Below, in pieces: positions 18,881 through 28,917 of a stretch of 64,000 bases of DNA. Both the position numbers and the translations under genes were made by a program. Within the stretch, counting starts at the first letter, position 1. Each line of letters starts with the position of its first letter. Source of the stretch: Xanthobacteraceae bacterium (GTDB taxonomy: Bacteria; Pseudomonadota; Alphaproteobacteria; Rhizobiales; Xanthobacteraceae); the NCBI GenBank assembly GCA_022841625.1, contig JALHRD010000007.1, positions 1-64,000 of the forward strand. Reading direction: 5' to 3'. The notes below the pieces were generated by a model, which saw only the letters and a list, made by a program, of their open reading frames with translations, was not told where the DNA came from and did not search any database.

Positions 18881-20047
18881 ATGAGCGCATGTATTGTCGG
18901 ATGGGCCCATACGCCGTTCGGAAAACTTGAAGGCGAAACCGTCGAGAGTTTGATTGTCCGTGTCGCGGCCGGTGCGCTGGCCGATGCGGGCATCGCGCCG
19001 GCCGATGTCGATGAGATCGTGCTCGGTCATTTCAATGCTGGCTTCTCGGCGCAGGATTTCACCGCATCGCTGGTGTTGCAGGCGTCGCCGGAACTGCGCT
19101 TCAAGCGGGCGACCAGGGTCGAGAACGCCTGCGCCACCGGCTCGGCTGCGGTGCACCAAGGGCTCAACGCGATTGCCGCCGGTAACGCGCGCATTGTGCT
19201 GGTGGTCGGCGTCGAGCAGATGACCACCACCCCCGCCGCCGAGATTGGCAAGAACCTGCTTAAGGCGTCTTACGTCAGCGAAGAAGCCACGATCGATGGC
19301 GGGTTCGCGGGGATATTCGGTCGCATTGCCGCGTTGTATTTTCAGAAATATGGCGACCAGTCGGATGCGCTGGCGCTGATCGCCGCCAAGAACCACAAAA
19401 ATGGCGTCGGCAATCCGCTGGCGCAAATGCGCAAGGACCTCGGCTTTGAATTCTGCCGGCGCGAGAGCGAGCGAAATCCCTTTGTCGCGGGGCCGCTCAA
19501 GCGCACCGATTGCGCGCTGGTGTCGGACGGCGCGGCGGCGATCGTGTTGGCGGATGCCGAGACCGCGCGCGGTTTGGGCAAGGCGGTGGCGTTTCGCGCG
19601 CACGCCCATGTCCAGGATTTTCTGCCAATGTCGAAGCGCGATATTCTCAAATTCGAGGGCTGCGCGCTGGCGTGGCGGCGCGCGCTGGGCGATGCCGGGC
19701 TTGGGCTCGGGGATTTGTCATTGGTCGAAACCCACGACTGTTTCACCATTGCCGAGCTGATCGAGTATGAGGCGATGGGGCTCGCCGCCGAAGGGCGCGG
19801 CGCCAGCGTCATCAAGGACGGGCTGACCCAGATCGGCGGCGTCCTGCCGGTCAATCCGTCGGGTGGGCTCAAGGCCAAAGGCCATCCGATCGGCGCCACG
19901 GGTGTCTCGATGCATGCGCTGTGCGCGATGCAGCTCACCGGCGCGGCCGGCGATTTTCAGGTGAAGGACGCGACGTTGGCCGGCCTGTTCAACATGGGCG
20001 GCAGCGCGGTGGCGAATTATGTCAGCATCCTGGAGCGGGTCGGGTAG
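18881..20047 (+). CDS. thiolase family protein (acetyl-CoA acetyltransferase)
   Basis: A 388-residue thiolase. The acyl-accepting cysteine lies in VENACATGSAAVHQG, and the C-terminal base region is seen as GGLKAKGHPIGATG. The segment ETHDCFTIAELIEYE places it in the SCP-x/non-specific lipid transfer thiolase branch, which act in degradation of branched or steroid-like acyl chains as well as fatty acids. The ATG at 18881 has GGAGG 5 nt upstream. It diverges from the carboxypeptidase gene and appears to be transcribed alone. Confidence 0.93.
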   Translation: MSACIVGWAHTPFGKLEGETVESLIVRVAAGALADAGIAPADVDEIVLGHFNAGFSAQDFTASLVLQASPELRFKRATRVENACATGSAAVHQGLNAIAAGNARIVLVVGVEQMTTTPAAEIGKNLLKASYVSEEATIDGGFAGIFGRIAALYFQKYGDQSDALALIAAKNHKNGVGNPLAQMRKDLGFEFCRRESERNPFVAGPLKRTDCALVSDGAAAIVLADAETARGLGKAVAFRAHAHVQDFLPMSKRDILKFEGCALAWRRALGDAGLGLGDLSLVETHDCFTIAELIEYEAMGLAAEGRGASVIKDGLTQIGGVLPVNPSGGLKAKGHPIGATGVSMHALCAMQLTGAAGDFQVKDATLAGLFNMGGSAVANYVSILERVG

Positions 20048-20134
20048 TCCGGTTTGCCGCCATGAATTGATCGTGCGGAGCACCGCCGCGGGCTATGCTC
20101 GGCTGGCTGTGGCCCCTGCGCTGGACTAAGTTCC

Positions 20135-21409
20135 ATGATCCGAATAATCACCGCGGTCTTCATCATGGCGCCATTCGCCTTCTCGCCCGCAACCGATGCG
20201 GCTCAGGCCCAAGCTCAGGCCCAAGCTCAGGCCCAAGCTCAGGCCCAAGCGCCCGAACGCGCGGCGATCGACCGGCAGCTGCGCGCGGCAATCGAGCGCA
20301 AGGATGTGCCGGGCGTGGTTGCGCTCGTCACCGGTCGTCAGGGTGTGATCTATCAGGGCGCATTCGGCGTCGCGGATGTCGCGACCGCCCGTCCGCTGGC
20401 GGCGGATGCGCTGTTCCGGATCGCCTCGATGAGCAAACCGATCACGTCGGTTGCAGCCATGCAGCTGGTCGAGCGGGGCAAGATCGCGCTCGACGATCCG
20501 GTCGAGAGGCTTCTTCCCGCGCTGGCGAAATTGCCGGTCTTTGAGGCCTTCGATGCCAAGTCCGGGCAGTATCGTCTGCGTCCATCGACCAAGCCGATTA
20601 CATTGCGGCATTTGCTGACCCACACGTCGGGCCTCGGTTATGCGTTCACCAGCACGACCTTGCGCGACTTCAAGCCGCGCAGCGGCGAAGCCTATCCGCT
20701 CGGCCCGCTATTGTTCGAACCGGGCGAGCAATGGTGGTACGGAACCAGCACGGACGTGGTCGGGCGCCTGGTCGAAGTCGTCTCCGGGCAGAAGCTCGAT
20801 GACTATGTCCGCCGCCACATCTTCGCGCCGCTCGCCATGAACGACACCTTCTACAATGTGCCGTCGGACAAGGCCGGGCGCTTGGTCGCCGCGCAACAGC
20901 GCGACGGCGCCCGGTTGAACGGGACGATCGTCAGGCAGGCGGCGCAGCCGGGGCTGACCGTGCCGCGGCCCAGCGGTGGCGGTGGGCTGGTGTCGACCGC
21001 GAGCGACTATGGCCGCTTCATGCGGATGCTGCTGAATGGCGGCGAACTCGACGGCGCCCGCGTGCTCAAGGCGGACACGGTCGCCGTGATGGGGCAAAAC
21101 CACATCGGCGCGGTGTCGGTCCCGGCGCACAAAGTGGCGACGCCACGCAGCCGGGATTTCAGCTTCATCGCCGACGGCCGCGACAAATGGGGCCTCGGAT
21201 TCCTGATCACCGCCGATCAGGTTGCCGGCAAGCGCTCGGCCGGCAGCCTGAGCTGGGGCGGCATCAACAACACTTATTTCTGGATCGATCCGAGCCGCGG
21301 GATCGCCGGCGTGATCCTGATGCAATTCCTGCCATTTGCCGATCCCCAGGCGCTCGCGGTCTATGATGCCTTCGAGCGCGCGACCTATCGTCTGGCCGCC
21401 GCAATGTGA
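20135..21409 (+). CDS. beta-lactamase-fold serine hydrolase
   Basis: A 424-residue exported serine hydrolase of the class C beta-lactamase/esterase family. After a signal peptide comes a (Ala-Gln)n tract encoded by tandem 12-bp repeats. The catalytic SMSK is at residues 98-101, HLLTHTSGLGY follows, and the second motif is probably Y in WWYGTSTD. The C-terminal GGINNTYFWIDPSRGIAG corresponds to the KTG-like region, with HTG/KTG replaced by WGG. Such enzymes are more often esterases or D-aminopeptidases than true beta-lactamases. No partner genes are near. Confidence 0.9.
   Translation: MIRIITAVFIMAPFAFSPATDAAQAQAQAQAQAQAQAQAPERAAIDRQLRAAIERKDVPGVVALVTGRQGVIYQGAFGVADVATARPLAADALFRIASMSKPITSVAAMQLVERGKIALDDPVERLLPALAKLPVFEAFDAKSGQYRLRPSTKPITLRHLLTHTSGLGYAFTSTTLRDFKPRSGEAYPLGPLLFEPGEQWWYGTSTDVVGRLVEVVSGQKLDDYVRRHIFAPLAMNDTFYNVPSDKAGRLVAAQQRDGARLNGTIVRQAAQPGLTVPRPSGGGGLVSTASDYGRFMRMLLNGGELDGARVLKADTVAVMGQNHIGAVSVPAHKVATPRSRDFSFIADGRDKWGLGFLITADQVAGKRSAGSLSWGGINNTYFWIDPSRGIAGVILMQFLPFADPQALAVYDAFERATYRLAAAM
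20201..20248 (+). repeat. four tandem 12-bp repeats coding for Ala-Gln dipeptides
   Basis: Exact copies of GCTCAGGCCCAA at 20201-20212, 20213-20224, 20225-20236 and 20237-20248. They lie in frame just after the signal peptide of the serine hydrolase and encode alternating Ala and Gln. Exact identity suggests recent slippage, so copy number may vary between strains without breaking the frame. Confidence 0.95.
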
Positions 21410-21490
21410 CGCCAGCCGGGTGCGAGCGATGTCAGCATTCCGGAGCGCGTGCGGTTAGCGGCTCGCCAAATTCCATTGGCCAAGCGGTGC

Positions 21491-23290
21491 CTAGGTCTCC
21501 ACCGGGGTCGGCGCGTCGTCGGTTCGTGGCCGTTCGCCGTCGCTGACCATGAACTGGGTTTTTGCCAGTTCGGCAAAATGGCCGCCGCGGCGCACCAATT
21601 CGTCGAAGCTTCCGGTTTCAATGATGCGCCCGCCCTCGAACACCAGAATGCGCGTGGCATTGCGGATGGTGGCCAGCCGGTGCGCAATCACAAAGGTGGT
21701 GCGGCCCTTCATCACCTCGTCCAAGGCCGCCTGCACCTTGGCCTCGGTGAGCGCGTCAAGCGCGCTGGTCGCCTCGTCGAGGATCAGGATCGGGGGATTT
21801 TTCAAGAGCGCGCGCGCGATCGAGATACGTTGGCGTTCGCCGCCCGACAGCATGCGGCCGCGTTCACCGGCGCTGGCTTCAAGCCCCTGCGGGTTGCGCT
21901 CAAGAATTTCGAGTGCCTGCGCGCGCCGGCAGGCGTCGAGCAGTTCCGCTTCGGTGGCGTCGGGTTTGCCGACGCGCAAATTGTCGGCGATCGAGCGGTT
22001 GAACAACAGTGCTTCCTGGAACACGACGCCGATGTTCTTGCGCAAGCCCGACAAGGTGAGGCCGCGGATATCCATGCCGTCGATTTTCACCGAGCCCGAT
22101 TGCGGGTCGTAGACGCGGTGCAGCAAAGCAAGCGCCGTTGACTTGCCGGCTCCGGTTGCGCCGACCATCGCGATAGTCTCGCCGGGCAGCGCGGTAAAGC
22201 TGAGATCCTGCACCGCGGAGCGTTTGCCGTCGTAGGAGAAGCTGACGTCAGCGAACTCGACCAGCCCCCGCACTTGGCCCGGATCGACCGCATCGGGGCG
22301 GTCGCGGACCGCAGGGGCGGTGTCGAGCACGTCAAAAAATTCCTGCAGCCGCGGTCCTTCCATCACCATATGATTGGCGAAATGTACGACGTGTTCGAGT
22401 TTGCCGATCAGCATGGTGGCGAAACTCATGAACATCACGATTTCGCCGACGGTGGTCTGGCCGTGGACATAGAAGTAGATGCCGAGGATCAGGATCGTCA
22501 GCATGGTGATGGTGGTGGAGGCCTTGGTCAGTACCGTCGCCAGCGCCCACCACCACAGCACCGGCATTTGCGCGCTGAGCAGCTCCCGGCCGACCTTGCG
22601 CATCGCCGATACTTCCATATCGATGCGGGCGAAGCTCTGAATCAGGGCGATGTTGCCGAGCGTGTCGGAGGTGCGCTCCGCCTGGTCCGTATAATAGGTC
22701 TCGACCGAGCTTTGCAGCTTTTCGGTCCGGCGCAGCACGAACGCGATCAGGATGGCAAAGACGCCGCACAGCGCCATCAACAGCAGCGCATAACGCCAGT
22801 TGAGGAACAGCGTCAGCGGCATCAGGATGAACAGCGAAACGAAACTGGTGAAGTGATCGCGGAAGAACGAGAGCCACATCCCCCACAGGGTGTTGGTGCC
22901 GGTGATCATGACTTTCATCAGCCGGCCGGAATGGGTGCCGCTGTGATAGCTGAGCGGCAGTTGCAGGATGTGTCCGAAATAATCCGCCCGCACCGCCTGG
23001 CAGTGGCGATGGGCGAGCCGGTCGGCGTGCAGCGAGACGATGGTGCCGGCGACGATGATGAAAAGACCGAAGCCGACCCAGGCCGCCACCAGCGGGAACA
23101 GGGCGCCCCAATCCAGTTGTCGCGCGCCGCCTTGCGCGTTCGCCAGGGTGTCGACAATGCGGCCGAACAGGATCGGCTCGACGAAATTGGCCGCGGCCAG
23201 CCCCACGCCGGCCAGCGCCAAGATCCAGCCGAGCTTGGCCTCGGGCCCGAGCAATTCGAGCACGCGTAGATAAATCCGCAGAAATTTCAT
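21491..23290 (-). CDS. ndvA: ABC exporter, cyclic beta-1,2-glucan type (NdvA/ChvA-like)
   Basis: A 599-residue half-transporter: an N-terminal six-helix membrane domain and a C-terminal ATPase. Visible motifs are Walker [10 protein letters not shown], signature [15 protein letters not shown] and Walker [13 protein letters not shown]. The N-terminus ([18 protein letters not shown] ... [12 protein letters not shown]) and size agree with NdvA/ChvA, which moves cyclic beta-1,2-glucan to the periplasm in rhizobia and agrobacteria. No ndvB synthase gene is in the window. The name rests on recognition of sequence features, so a related lipid or glucan exporter remains possible. Confidence 0.85.
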   Translation of the reverse strand: MKFLRIYLRVLELLGPEAKLGWILALAGVGLAAANFVEPILFGRIVDTLANAQGGARQLDWGALFPLVAAWVGFGLFIIVAGTIVSLHADRLAHRHCQAVRADYFGHILQLPLSYHSGTHSGRLMKVMITGTNTLWGMWLSFFRDHFTSFVSLFILMPLTLFLNWRYALLLMALCGVFAILIAFVLRRTEKLQSSVETYYTDQAERTSDTLGNIALIQSFARIDMEVSAMRKVGRELLSAQMPVLWWWALATVLTKASTTITMLTILILGIYFYVHGQTTVGEIVMFMSFATMLIGKLEHVVHFANHMVMEGPRLQEFFDVLDTAPAVRDRPDAVDPGQVRGLVEFADVSFSYDGKRSAVQDLSFTALPGETIAMVGATGAGKSTALALLHRVYDPQSGSVKIDGMDIRGLTLSGLRKNIGVVFQEALLFNRSIADNLRVGKPDATEAELLDACRRAQALEILERNPQGLEASAGERGRMLSGGERQRISIARALLKNPPILILDEATSALDALTEAKVQAALDEVMKGRTTFVIAHRLATIRNATRILVFEGGRIIETGSFDELVRRGGHFAELAKTQFMVSDGERPRTDDAPTPVET

Positions 23291-23552
23291 GATGCCAATT
23301 CGACCACCCCTGGGGAGCTTACTCTAGCCGAATGCTTGGCGGCCGCAACGATCTCCAATCGTCCAATAGTGGAGATAGTCGGTCTACGACAGCGGACAAA
23401 AAGAGAATGCGATTCTTTTTTTGGGGGGTCGGCTGGTGCTGCGACAAATTCGCAGACCAGGTGCGCGCCAAGCACTAATCGCTTGAACGGTGCGGCCTCT
23501 CAAGATGAGTATGCGCGCCGAGCAAAAGACCTGATGGGGTGCAAGCTAGCCG

Positions 23553-24470
23553 ATGCAGACAATTCCAACCGAGCTGCTGCGCACCCTCGTCACCATTGTC
23601 GATCTGCGTAGCTTTACAAAAGCGGCGCAGGTGCTGGGATTGAGCCAGCCGGCGGTGAGCGCCCAGATCAAGCGGCTGCAATCGCTGATCGGCCAAGACC
23701 TGCTCGATAAGAGCGCGCCCGGCGTCAGTCTCACGCCGCGCGGTGTCGCGGTGGTCGCGGCCGCGCGCCGGCTGTTGGCAATCAACGATGAAATCCTGCA
23801 GGCGTCGAACGGCGCGTCCCCGCACCAGACGCTGCGGGTTGGAATTCCCAACGATTACTCCGGTTCGCGAATTCCGGCGACCTTGGCGCGGTTTCGCCTG
23901 CGTTGGCCGAAGATTGGCTTTGTCGTTACCAGCGGCACCTCGGACAGCATGCTGCGCGCGCTCGGGCAGGGCGATCTCGACCTGGTCTTGGCAGTGACCG
24001 AAACTCCGCCGAACGCCAAGCCGCGCCACATGTGGATGCGTCAGGCAGTGTGGGTCCGCAGCGATACCACCCGCATTGACCGGGACCGGCCGGTCCCGCT
24101 GGTGTCGTATGGCGAGGACTGTGCCTGCCAGCGCGTCGCGGTGGCGGCGCTCAGCCAAACCGGGCGTCGGTTCGATTTGGTGTTTACTTCGGTGAGCTTG
24201 ACCAGTTTGGCGGCGGCGGTGGCGGCCGGGTTCGGCGTGCTGGTCATGCCACGCGGCCGCGCCTTAAAGAACAATCTCTTCATCTGGGACGATGCGCCGT
24301 TGCCGACGCTGCCGCAGCTCTATTGCGGCATCTATGTTCGCGACGAAGCTGGCGCGATGCGGACCGCGGCCGACGACTTGGCGGATTATCTCAATGCGGA
24401 CTTGCGCGCGGAACCGCAGCCGCCCCATTGGGATACCGGCGCCGTGGTCGCCGAACTGCGTGCCGGCTAA
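23553..24470 (+). CDS. LysR family transcriptional regulator
   Basis: A 305-residue LysR-type regulator. The N-terminal winged helix-turn-helix reads TLVTIVDLRSFTKAAQVLG, LSQPAVSAQIKRLQ and IGQDLLDKSAPGVSLTPRG. The effector-binding domain starts near residue 90 (LRVGIPNDYSG). No divergent gene lies close; 262 bp separate it from the ndvA start. It converges with the nearby substrate-binding protein gene, so the target is not evident from position. Confidence 0.93.
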   Translation: MQTIPTELLRTLVTIVDLRSFTKAAQVLGLSQPAVSAQIKRLQSLIGQDLLDKSAPGVSLTPRGVAVVAAARRLLAINDEILQASNGASPHQTLRVGIPNDYSGSRIPATLARFRLRWPKIGFVVTSGTSDSMLRALGQGDLDLVLAVTETPPNAKPRHMWMRQAVWVRSDTTRIDRDRPVPLVSYGEDCACQRVAVAALSQTGRRFDLVFTSVSLTSLAAAVAAGFGVLVMPRGRALKNNLFIWDDAPLPTLPQLYCGIYVRDEAGAMRTAADDLADYLNADLRAEPQPPHWDTGAVVAELRAG

Positions 24471-24475
24471 AGTTT

Positions 24476-24494
24476 GCTCCGGTTCGAACGGAGC
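24476..24494. terminator. hairpin between convergent genes
   Basis: GCTCCG (24476-24481) and CGGAGC (24489-24494) pair over a 7-nt loop in the 29-bp gap between the LysR gene and the convergent substrate-binding protein gene. No T-run follows on either strand, so a terminator role is only suggested by position. Confidence 0.35.
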
Positions 24495-24499
24495 CGCTC

Positions 24500-25546
24500 T
24501 CAATTGGTGCGGCGCTCCGCCAGCGGCGGCAGGAACGAGGGGTCGAACACTGATTCCGCCTTCGGCCGCGTTTTGAAGGTGTAGCCCATTGCGATCTGGT
24601 TGATGGTCTCTTCCAGCCGGGCCGGATCGACCGCGCCGAAGCCATTGGCCTTGACCTCGGGCGTGATGACGTTCTCGCGGATCGCCATACGCAAGCGCTC
24701 GACTTCGACATCCTTTTTGGCGAGTTCATTGCGGCGGAGCACCGGCTCGACAGCGGTGGTGGGGTTGCGGATCGTCTCCCGGAAGCCGCGCACGGTCGCG
24801 CGCAGGAATTTCCGCACCGCATCCGGTTGCTCGGTGGCGAATTTCGCATTCACGACGATCGCGGCGCCATACAGGCGCATATTATAGTCCGCCATCTGCA
24901 TCTGCATGATGTCGCCAACCGGGACGCCGCGGTCCTTGAGGTCGACATAGAGCCCGAACGCGTAGCCAAGGGTGGCGTCCAACTGTCCGGCGGCGAGCAT
25001 GGGAACCCGCACCGGCGCCGCGATGTTTTCCAGCGTGACCTTGCCGGCATCGATCTCGGTAAGCCGTGCGAACAGCGGCCATTGATGGAAGGTGGATGTG
25101 GCCGGCGGCGCGCCGAGCCGTTTGCCCTCCAAGCTTTTGGGGTCGCTAATGCCACGGCTCTTGCGGCCGATCACCGCGAATGGCGGCCGGTTGTAGACCA
25201 TGAACACCACCCGGATCGGCGCGGTCGGGTTCTGGTCGCGATAGCGAATCACCGCATTGATATCGACCAGCGCCATGTCATGGCTGCCGGATGCGACGCG
25301 GGTGATCGGCTCAAGCGGCGTCGCTGCTTCGTCGAAGGTGACCCCGAGCGACTCGCTTTTGTAGTAACCTCGATCGAGCGGCAACAGAAACAGAGCCGAG
25401 GGCCCTTCAATGCGTCCATCCAGGCTAAAGCGGAGCGGCGTCGGTTCGGTCGGTTGTGCGCTGGCAGGGCTCGCTGCGATCAGCGCAAGCGCCACCGCCA
25501 ACAGGCATGAGGATCGACCGGGCCTGATTTGGTCGAGGACGCTCAT
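24500..25546 (-). CDS. ABC transporter substrate-binding protein (NMT1/SsuA/ThiY-like)
   Basis: A 348-residue periplasmic protein with a signal peptide (LLAVALALIAASPASAQ). The mature part has the NMT1/THI5-like pattern: FSLDGRIEGPSALFLLPLDRGYYKSE, then LEGKRLGAPPATSTFHQWP and AVRKFLRATVRGFRETI. Members bind sulfonates, nitrate, taurine, pyrimidine precursors or aromatic compounds. No permease or ATPase is adjacent, so it is an orphan here. The ATG at 25546 is preferred over a much longer in-frame extension because the signal peptide follows it directly. Confidence 0.88.
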   Translation of the reverse strand: MSVLDQIRPGRSSCLLAVALALIAASPASAQPTEPTPLRFSLDGRIEGPSALFLLPLDRGYYKSESLGVTFDEAATPLEPITRVASGSHDMALVDINAVIRYRDQNPTAPIRVVFMVYNRPPFAVIGRKSRGISDPKSLEGKRLGAPPATSTFHQWPLFARLTEIDAGKVTLENIAAPVRVPMLAAGQLDATLGYAFGLYVDLKDRGVPVGDIMQMQMADYNMRLYGAAIVVNAKFATEQPDAVRKFLRATVRGFRETIRNPTTAVEPVLRRNELAKKDVEVERLRMAIRENVITPEVKANGFGAVDPARLEETINQIAMGYTFKTRPKAESVFDPSFLPPLAERRTN

Positions 25547-25753
25547 AAGACGACATACTCCTACGATAGTCGCGTCGGTCCCCGCCCCGAGGCCGCAACA
25601 GATGCAAATTCCGGCCAACAAAGTACAGGATGACCGAAAGCGCAAGCGGGAACCGGCGGGCCCGCGACATATTGCGCAATGGCGAATAGCGCAATGGCAA
25701 ACATCCGCATGCGCCAGATTGCCCCTGCCGGCCATTGTTTACCGGAGCCCGCA

Positions 25754-28700
25754 ATGACGGCCGATGGTCACGATCTCACAGTCTGCCGAATGCCTTACTT
25801 CGAGGCCGATGAGGCGATCGCAACGCGGCTGCTGGCGAGCGTGGTCCGTCCGGAAGCGGCCGAGCAGCGGATCGATCGCCGCGCCGGGGCGCTGATCGCA
25901 GGAATTCGCAGCCGCGCCGGTGGGCTTGGCGGTGTTGAGGATTTCTTGCATGCCTATTCTTTGTCCACCAAGGAAGGGCTGGCGCTGATGGTGTTGGCGG
26001 AGGCGCTGTTGCGCGTGCCCGACGATGCCACCACCGATCGCCTGATCGAGGACAAGCTCGCCAGCGGCGCCTGGGACACCGCCGAAACCAAATCGGATGC
26101 CTTCCTGGTGTCGGCCTCGGCCTGGACGCTTGGCATCACCGCGCGGGTCATTCAGCCCGGCGAAACCCCGGAAACCATACTCGACAGTTTGCTCAAGCGG
26201 CTCGGATTGCCAGCGGTGCGCACCGCGACACGACAGGCGATGCGGTTGCTGGGCTCGCATTTCGTGCTCGGCCAGACCATCGCTGAGGCGCTGCATCGGG
26301 CGGGCAGCCATCCGGAAGCACGCTACTCGTTCGACATGCTGGGCGAAGGCGCGCGCACCGCGGCCGACGCGCTGCGCTATCGCGACGCCTATGCGGCGGC
26401 GATCGGCGCCATCGGCGCCAGCGCCGGTACGGGTGCGCTGCCGGATCGGCCGGGCATTTCGATCAAGCTGTCCGCGCTGCATCCGCGCTTTGAGGCGGTG
26501 TCGCGGGCGCGGGTGCTTCAGGAATTGGTGCCGGATGTGCTGACGCTGGCGCGTCAGGCGCGCGACCACGATCTCAATTTCACCATCGATGCCGAGGAGG
26601 CCGACCGGTTGGAATTGACCCTGGATGTGATTGCGCGGGTGCTCGCGGACCCCTCGCTGCGCGGCTGGGAAGGCTTTGGCCTTGCGGTGCAGGCCTATCA
26701 GAAACGCGCGGAAGCGGTGATCGATTGGCTTGACGATGCCGCGCGCCGGCTCCGCCGCCGCCTGATGGTGCGTCTGGTCAAAGGCGCCTATTGGGACACC
26801 GAGATCAAGCGGGCGCAGGAGCGCGGGCTCGCCGACTATCCGGTATTCACCCGCAAGGCGATGACCGATCTTTGCTACGCTGCCTGCGCCCGGCGGCTGC
26901 TCGCCGCGCGCACGCGTCTGTTCCCGCAATTTGCGACCCACAATGCGCTCACGGTCGCGAGCGCGATTGAAGATGCCGGCGGTGTCGATGGCTTTGAATT
27001 CCAGCGCCTGCACGGCATGGGTGAGGTGCTGTACGAAACCTTGCGGGAACAGTTTGCGGATGTCGCGGTGCGCGTCTACGCGCCGGTTGGCGGCCATCGG
27101 GATCTGCTGGCCTATCTGGTGCGGCGTCTGCTGGAGAATGGCGCGAACGCGTCGTTTGTCGCAGCGGCCGCGGATGCGTCGGTGCCGGTGGCGACGCTGT
27201 TGAAACGCCCGCAGGCCTGGATCGCGGAAGCCGCGCAAGCGCGCCATCCGCGCATTCCAATGCCGCGCGACCTTTACGGCCCGGCGCGGCGCAATGCATT
27301 GGGCGTCGAGTTCGGCCATCAGGCCAGTCTGGACGCGCTGCTGGCCGAGTTGCGCGCCAAGCCGCAAATGTCCAGCCCGCCGGCCGCCGACGCCACCGCC
27401 GCGCACGCCGCCATGGCAGCTGCGCATGGAGCGTTCCCAGAATGGCGGGCCATGCCGGTGGCGGAGCGCGCGACGGTCTTGGAACGCGCTGGCGATCTGA
27501 TGGAGGCCCAACGCGGCCGGTTGCTCGCCTTGTTGCAAAGCGAAGGCCGCAAGACGCTCGACGATGCGGTCGCCGAGTTGCGCGAGGCGGTCGATTTCTG
27601 CCGCTATTACGCACTCGAAGCCGGTACCGCCTTCGCGTCACAATCGCTGCCGGGTCCGACCGGCGAAAGCAACACGCTGCATTATCGGGGCCGCGGCGTT
27701 TTCGTCTGCATCAGTCCTTGGAATTTTCCGCTGTCGATTTTCGTCGGGCAGGTGGCGGCGGCGCTGGTTGCCGGCAACAGCGTTGTGGCCAAGCCGGCGG
27801 AGCAGACGCCGCTGGTCGCCGCGCAAGCCGTGCGCCTGTTGCATGAGGCCGGTGTGCCACGCGAGGCGCTGCGATTGGTCGCCGGCGCCGGTGCGATCGG
27901 CGCGGCCTTGGTGGCCGATCCGCATGTCGCCGGTGTCGCCTTCACCGGATCGACCGCGGTGGCGCATGCGATCAACCGCGCGCTGGCCGCCAAGGATCGA
28001 CCGATCGTGCCGCTGATCGCCGAGACCGGCGGTATTAATCCGATGATTGTCGACGCCACCGCGCTGCCCGAGCAGGTCACCGACGACGTGGTTATGTCGG
28101 CGTTCCGTTCCGCCGGGCAGCGCTGCTCGGCGCTGCGGCTGCTATGCGTGCAGGAAGACATCGCCGATCGCATGATCGACATGATCGCAGGGGCGGCGCG
28201 CGAACTTCGGCTCGGCGATCCCGCCGATCCGGCCAGCCATGTCGGCCCGGTGATCGACCGAGACGCCAAGCAGCGGCTCGATCGCTGGATCGCCGCGATG
28301 GATCGGCAAGGGCGGGTGCGGTTCCGCTGGGACGCATTCAGGTCGCTGCCGGAAGGGTTGTTCGTACCGCCGGTCATCATTGCGCTCGACCACGCGCGCG
28401 ATCTCACCGAGGAGGTGTTCGGGCCGATCCTGCATGTGGTGCGCTGGCGCGCCGGCGCGCTCGATGCGCTGCTCGATGGCATTGCCAGGAACGGCACCGC
28501 GCTGACCTTGGGCATCCATTCCCGCATCGACCAAACCGTCGCGCGCATTGTCGCGCGCGTCCCACACGGCAACGTCTATGTGAATCGCAGCATGATCGGC
28601 GCGGTGGTCGGCGTCCAGCCGTTCGGCGGCACGCTGCTGTCCGGCACCGGACCGAAAGCCGGCGGCGCAAACTACCTGCGGCGTTTCAGCACGGAGCAGA

Positions 28701-28762
28701 CCGTCACCATCAACACCGCGGCGGCCGGCGGCAATGCCAGCCTGTTGACCGCCGAGGAATGA
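25754..28762 (+). CDS. putA: bifunctional proline dehydrogenase / L-glutamate-gamma-semialdehyde dehydrogenase PutA
   Basis: A 1002-residue enzyme that oxidises proline to glutamate in two steps. The N-terminal half is the FAD-dependent proline dehydrogenase barrel (GISIKLSALHPRFE, RLMVRLVKGAYWDTEIKRAQ, ATHNALTVASAI). The second half is the NAD-dependent aldehyde dehydrogenase: ISPWNFPLSIFVGQVAAAL, FTGSTAVAH, ETGGINPMIVD and the catalytic cysteine in SAGQRCSALR. The N-terminus lacks the ribbon-helix-helix DNA-binding domain of enterobacterial PutA, so it is the short, non-regulatory type. The ATG at 25754 has GGAG upstream. No Lrp-type regulator is adjacent. Confidence 0.96.
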   Translation: MTADGHDLTVCRMPYFEADEAIATRLLASVVRPEAAEQRIDRRAGALIAGIRSRAGGLGGVEDFLHAYSLSTKEGLALMVLAEALLRVPDDATTDRLIEDKLASGAWDTAETKSDAFLVSASAWTLGITARVIQPGETPETILDSLLKRLGLPAVRTATRQAMRLLGSHFVLGQTIAEALHRAGSHPEARYSFDMLGEGARTAADALRYRDAYAAAIGAIGASAGTGALPDRPGISIKLSALHPRFEAVSRARVLQELVPDVLTLARQARDHDLNFTIDAEEADRLELTLDVIARVLADPSLRGWEGFGLAVQAYQKRAEAVIDWLDDAARRLRRRLMVRLVKGAYWDTEIKRAQERGLADYPVFTRKAMTDLCYAACARRLLAARTRLFPQFATHNALTVASAIEDAGGVDGFEFQRLHGMGEVLYETLREQFADVAVRVYAPVGGHRDLLAYLVRRLLENGANASFVAAAADASVPVATLLKRPQAWIAEAAQARHPRIPMPRDLYGPARRNALGVEFGHQASLDALLAELRAKPQMSSPPAADATAAHAAMAAAHGAFPEWRAMPVAERATVLERAGDLMEAQRGRLLALLQSEGRKTLDDAVAELREAVDFCRYYALEAGTAFASQSLPGPTGESNTLHYRGRGVFVCISPWNFPLSIFVGQVAAALVAGNSVVAKPAEQTPLVAAQAVRLLHEAGVPREALRLVAGAGAIGAALVADPHVAGVAFTGSTAVAHAINRALAAKDRPIVPLIAETGGINPMIVDATALPEQVTDDVVMSAFRSAGQRCSALRLLCVQEDIADRMIDMIAGAARELRLGDPADPASHVGPVIDRDAKQRLDRWIAAMDRQGRVRFRWDAFRSLPEGLFVPPVIIALDHARDLTEEVFGPILHVVRWRAGALDALLDGIARNGTALTLGIHSRIDQTVARIVARVPHGNVYVNRSMIGAVVGVQPFGGTLLSGTGPKAGGANYLRRFSTEQTVTINTAAAGGNASLLTAEE

Positions 28763-28917
28763 TCCGGAAGCCGCTATTCGTTGCAAATGTAATTGCTGAA
28801 CGTCCGTTGATCTACATTGCCAAAACATAATTATTCGCGCCGCTAATTATGTCGGAGCGATCTGCTTAACTCGAGTTGTTCCCCAATTTGGGGACGACAT
28901 GAGCGAGGAAACTGACA

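Noticed and set aside
22274-23269. 331-residue open frame opposite the NdvA-like gene
   Set aside because: Shadow of the exporter gene; extreme His/Gln/Asp composition typical of antisense frames.
23380-23440. A-rich and T-rich stretches upstream of the LysR gene as a terminator
   Set aside because: The arms pair poorly and no gene ends nearby.
25739-27538. 599-residue open frame opposite putA
   Set aside because: PutA is certain on the other strand; the antisense product has biased composition (Arg, Gln, His) and no family features.
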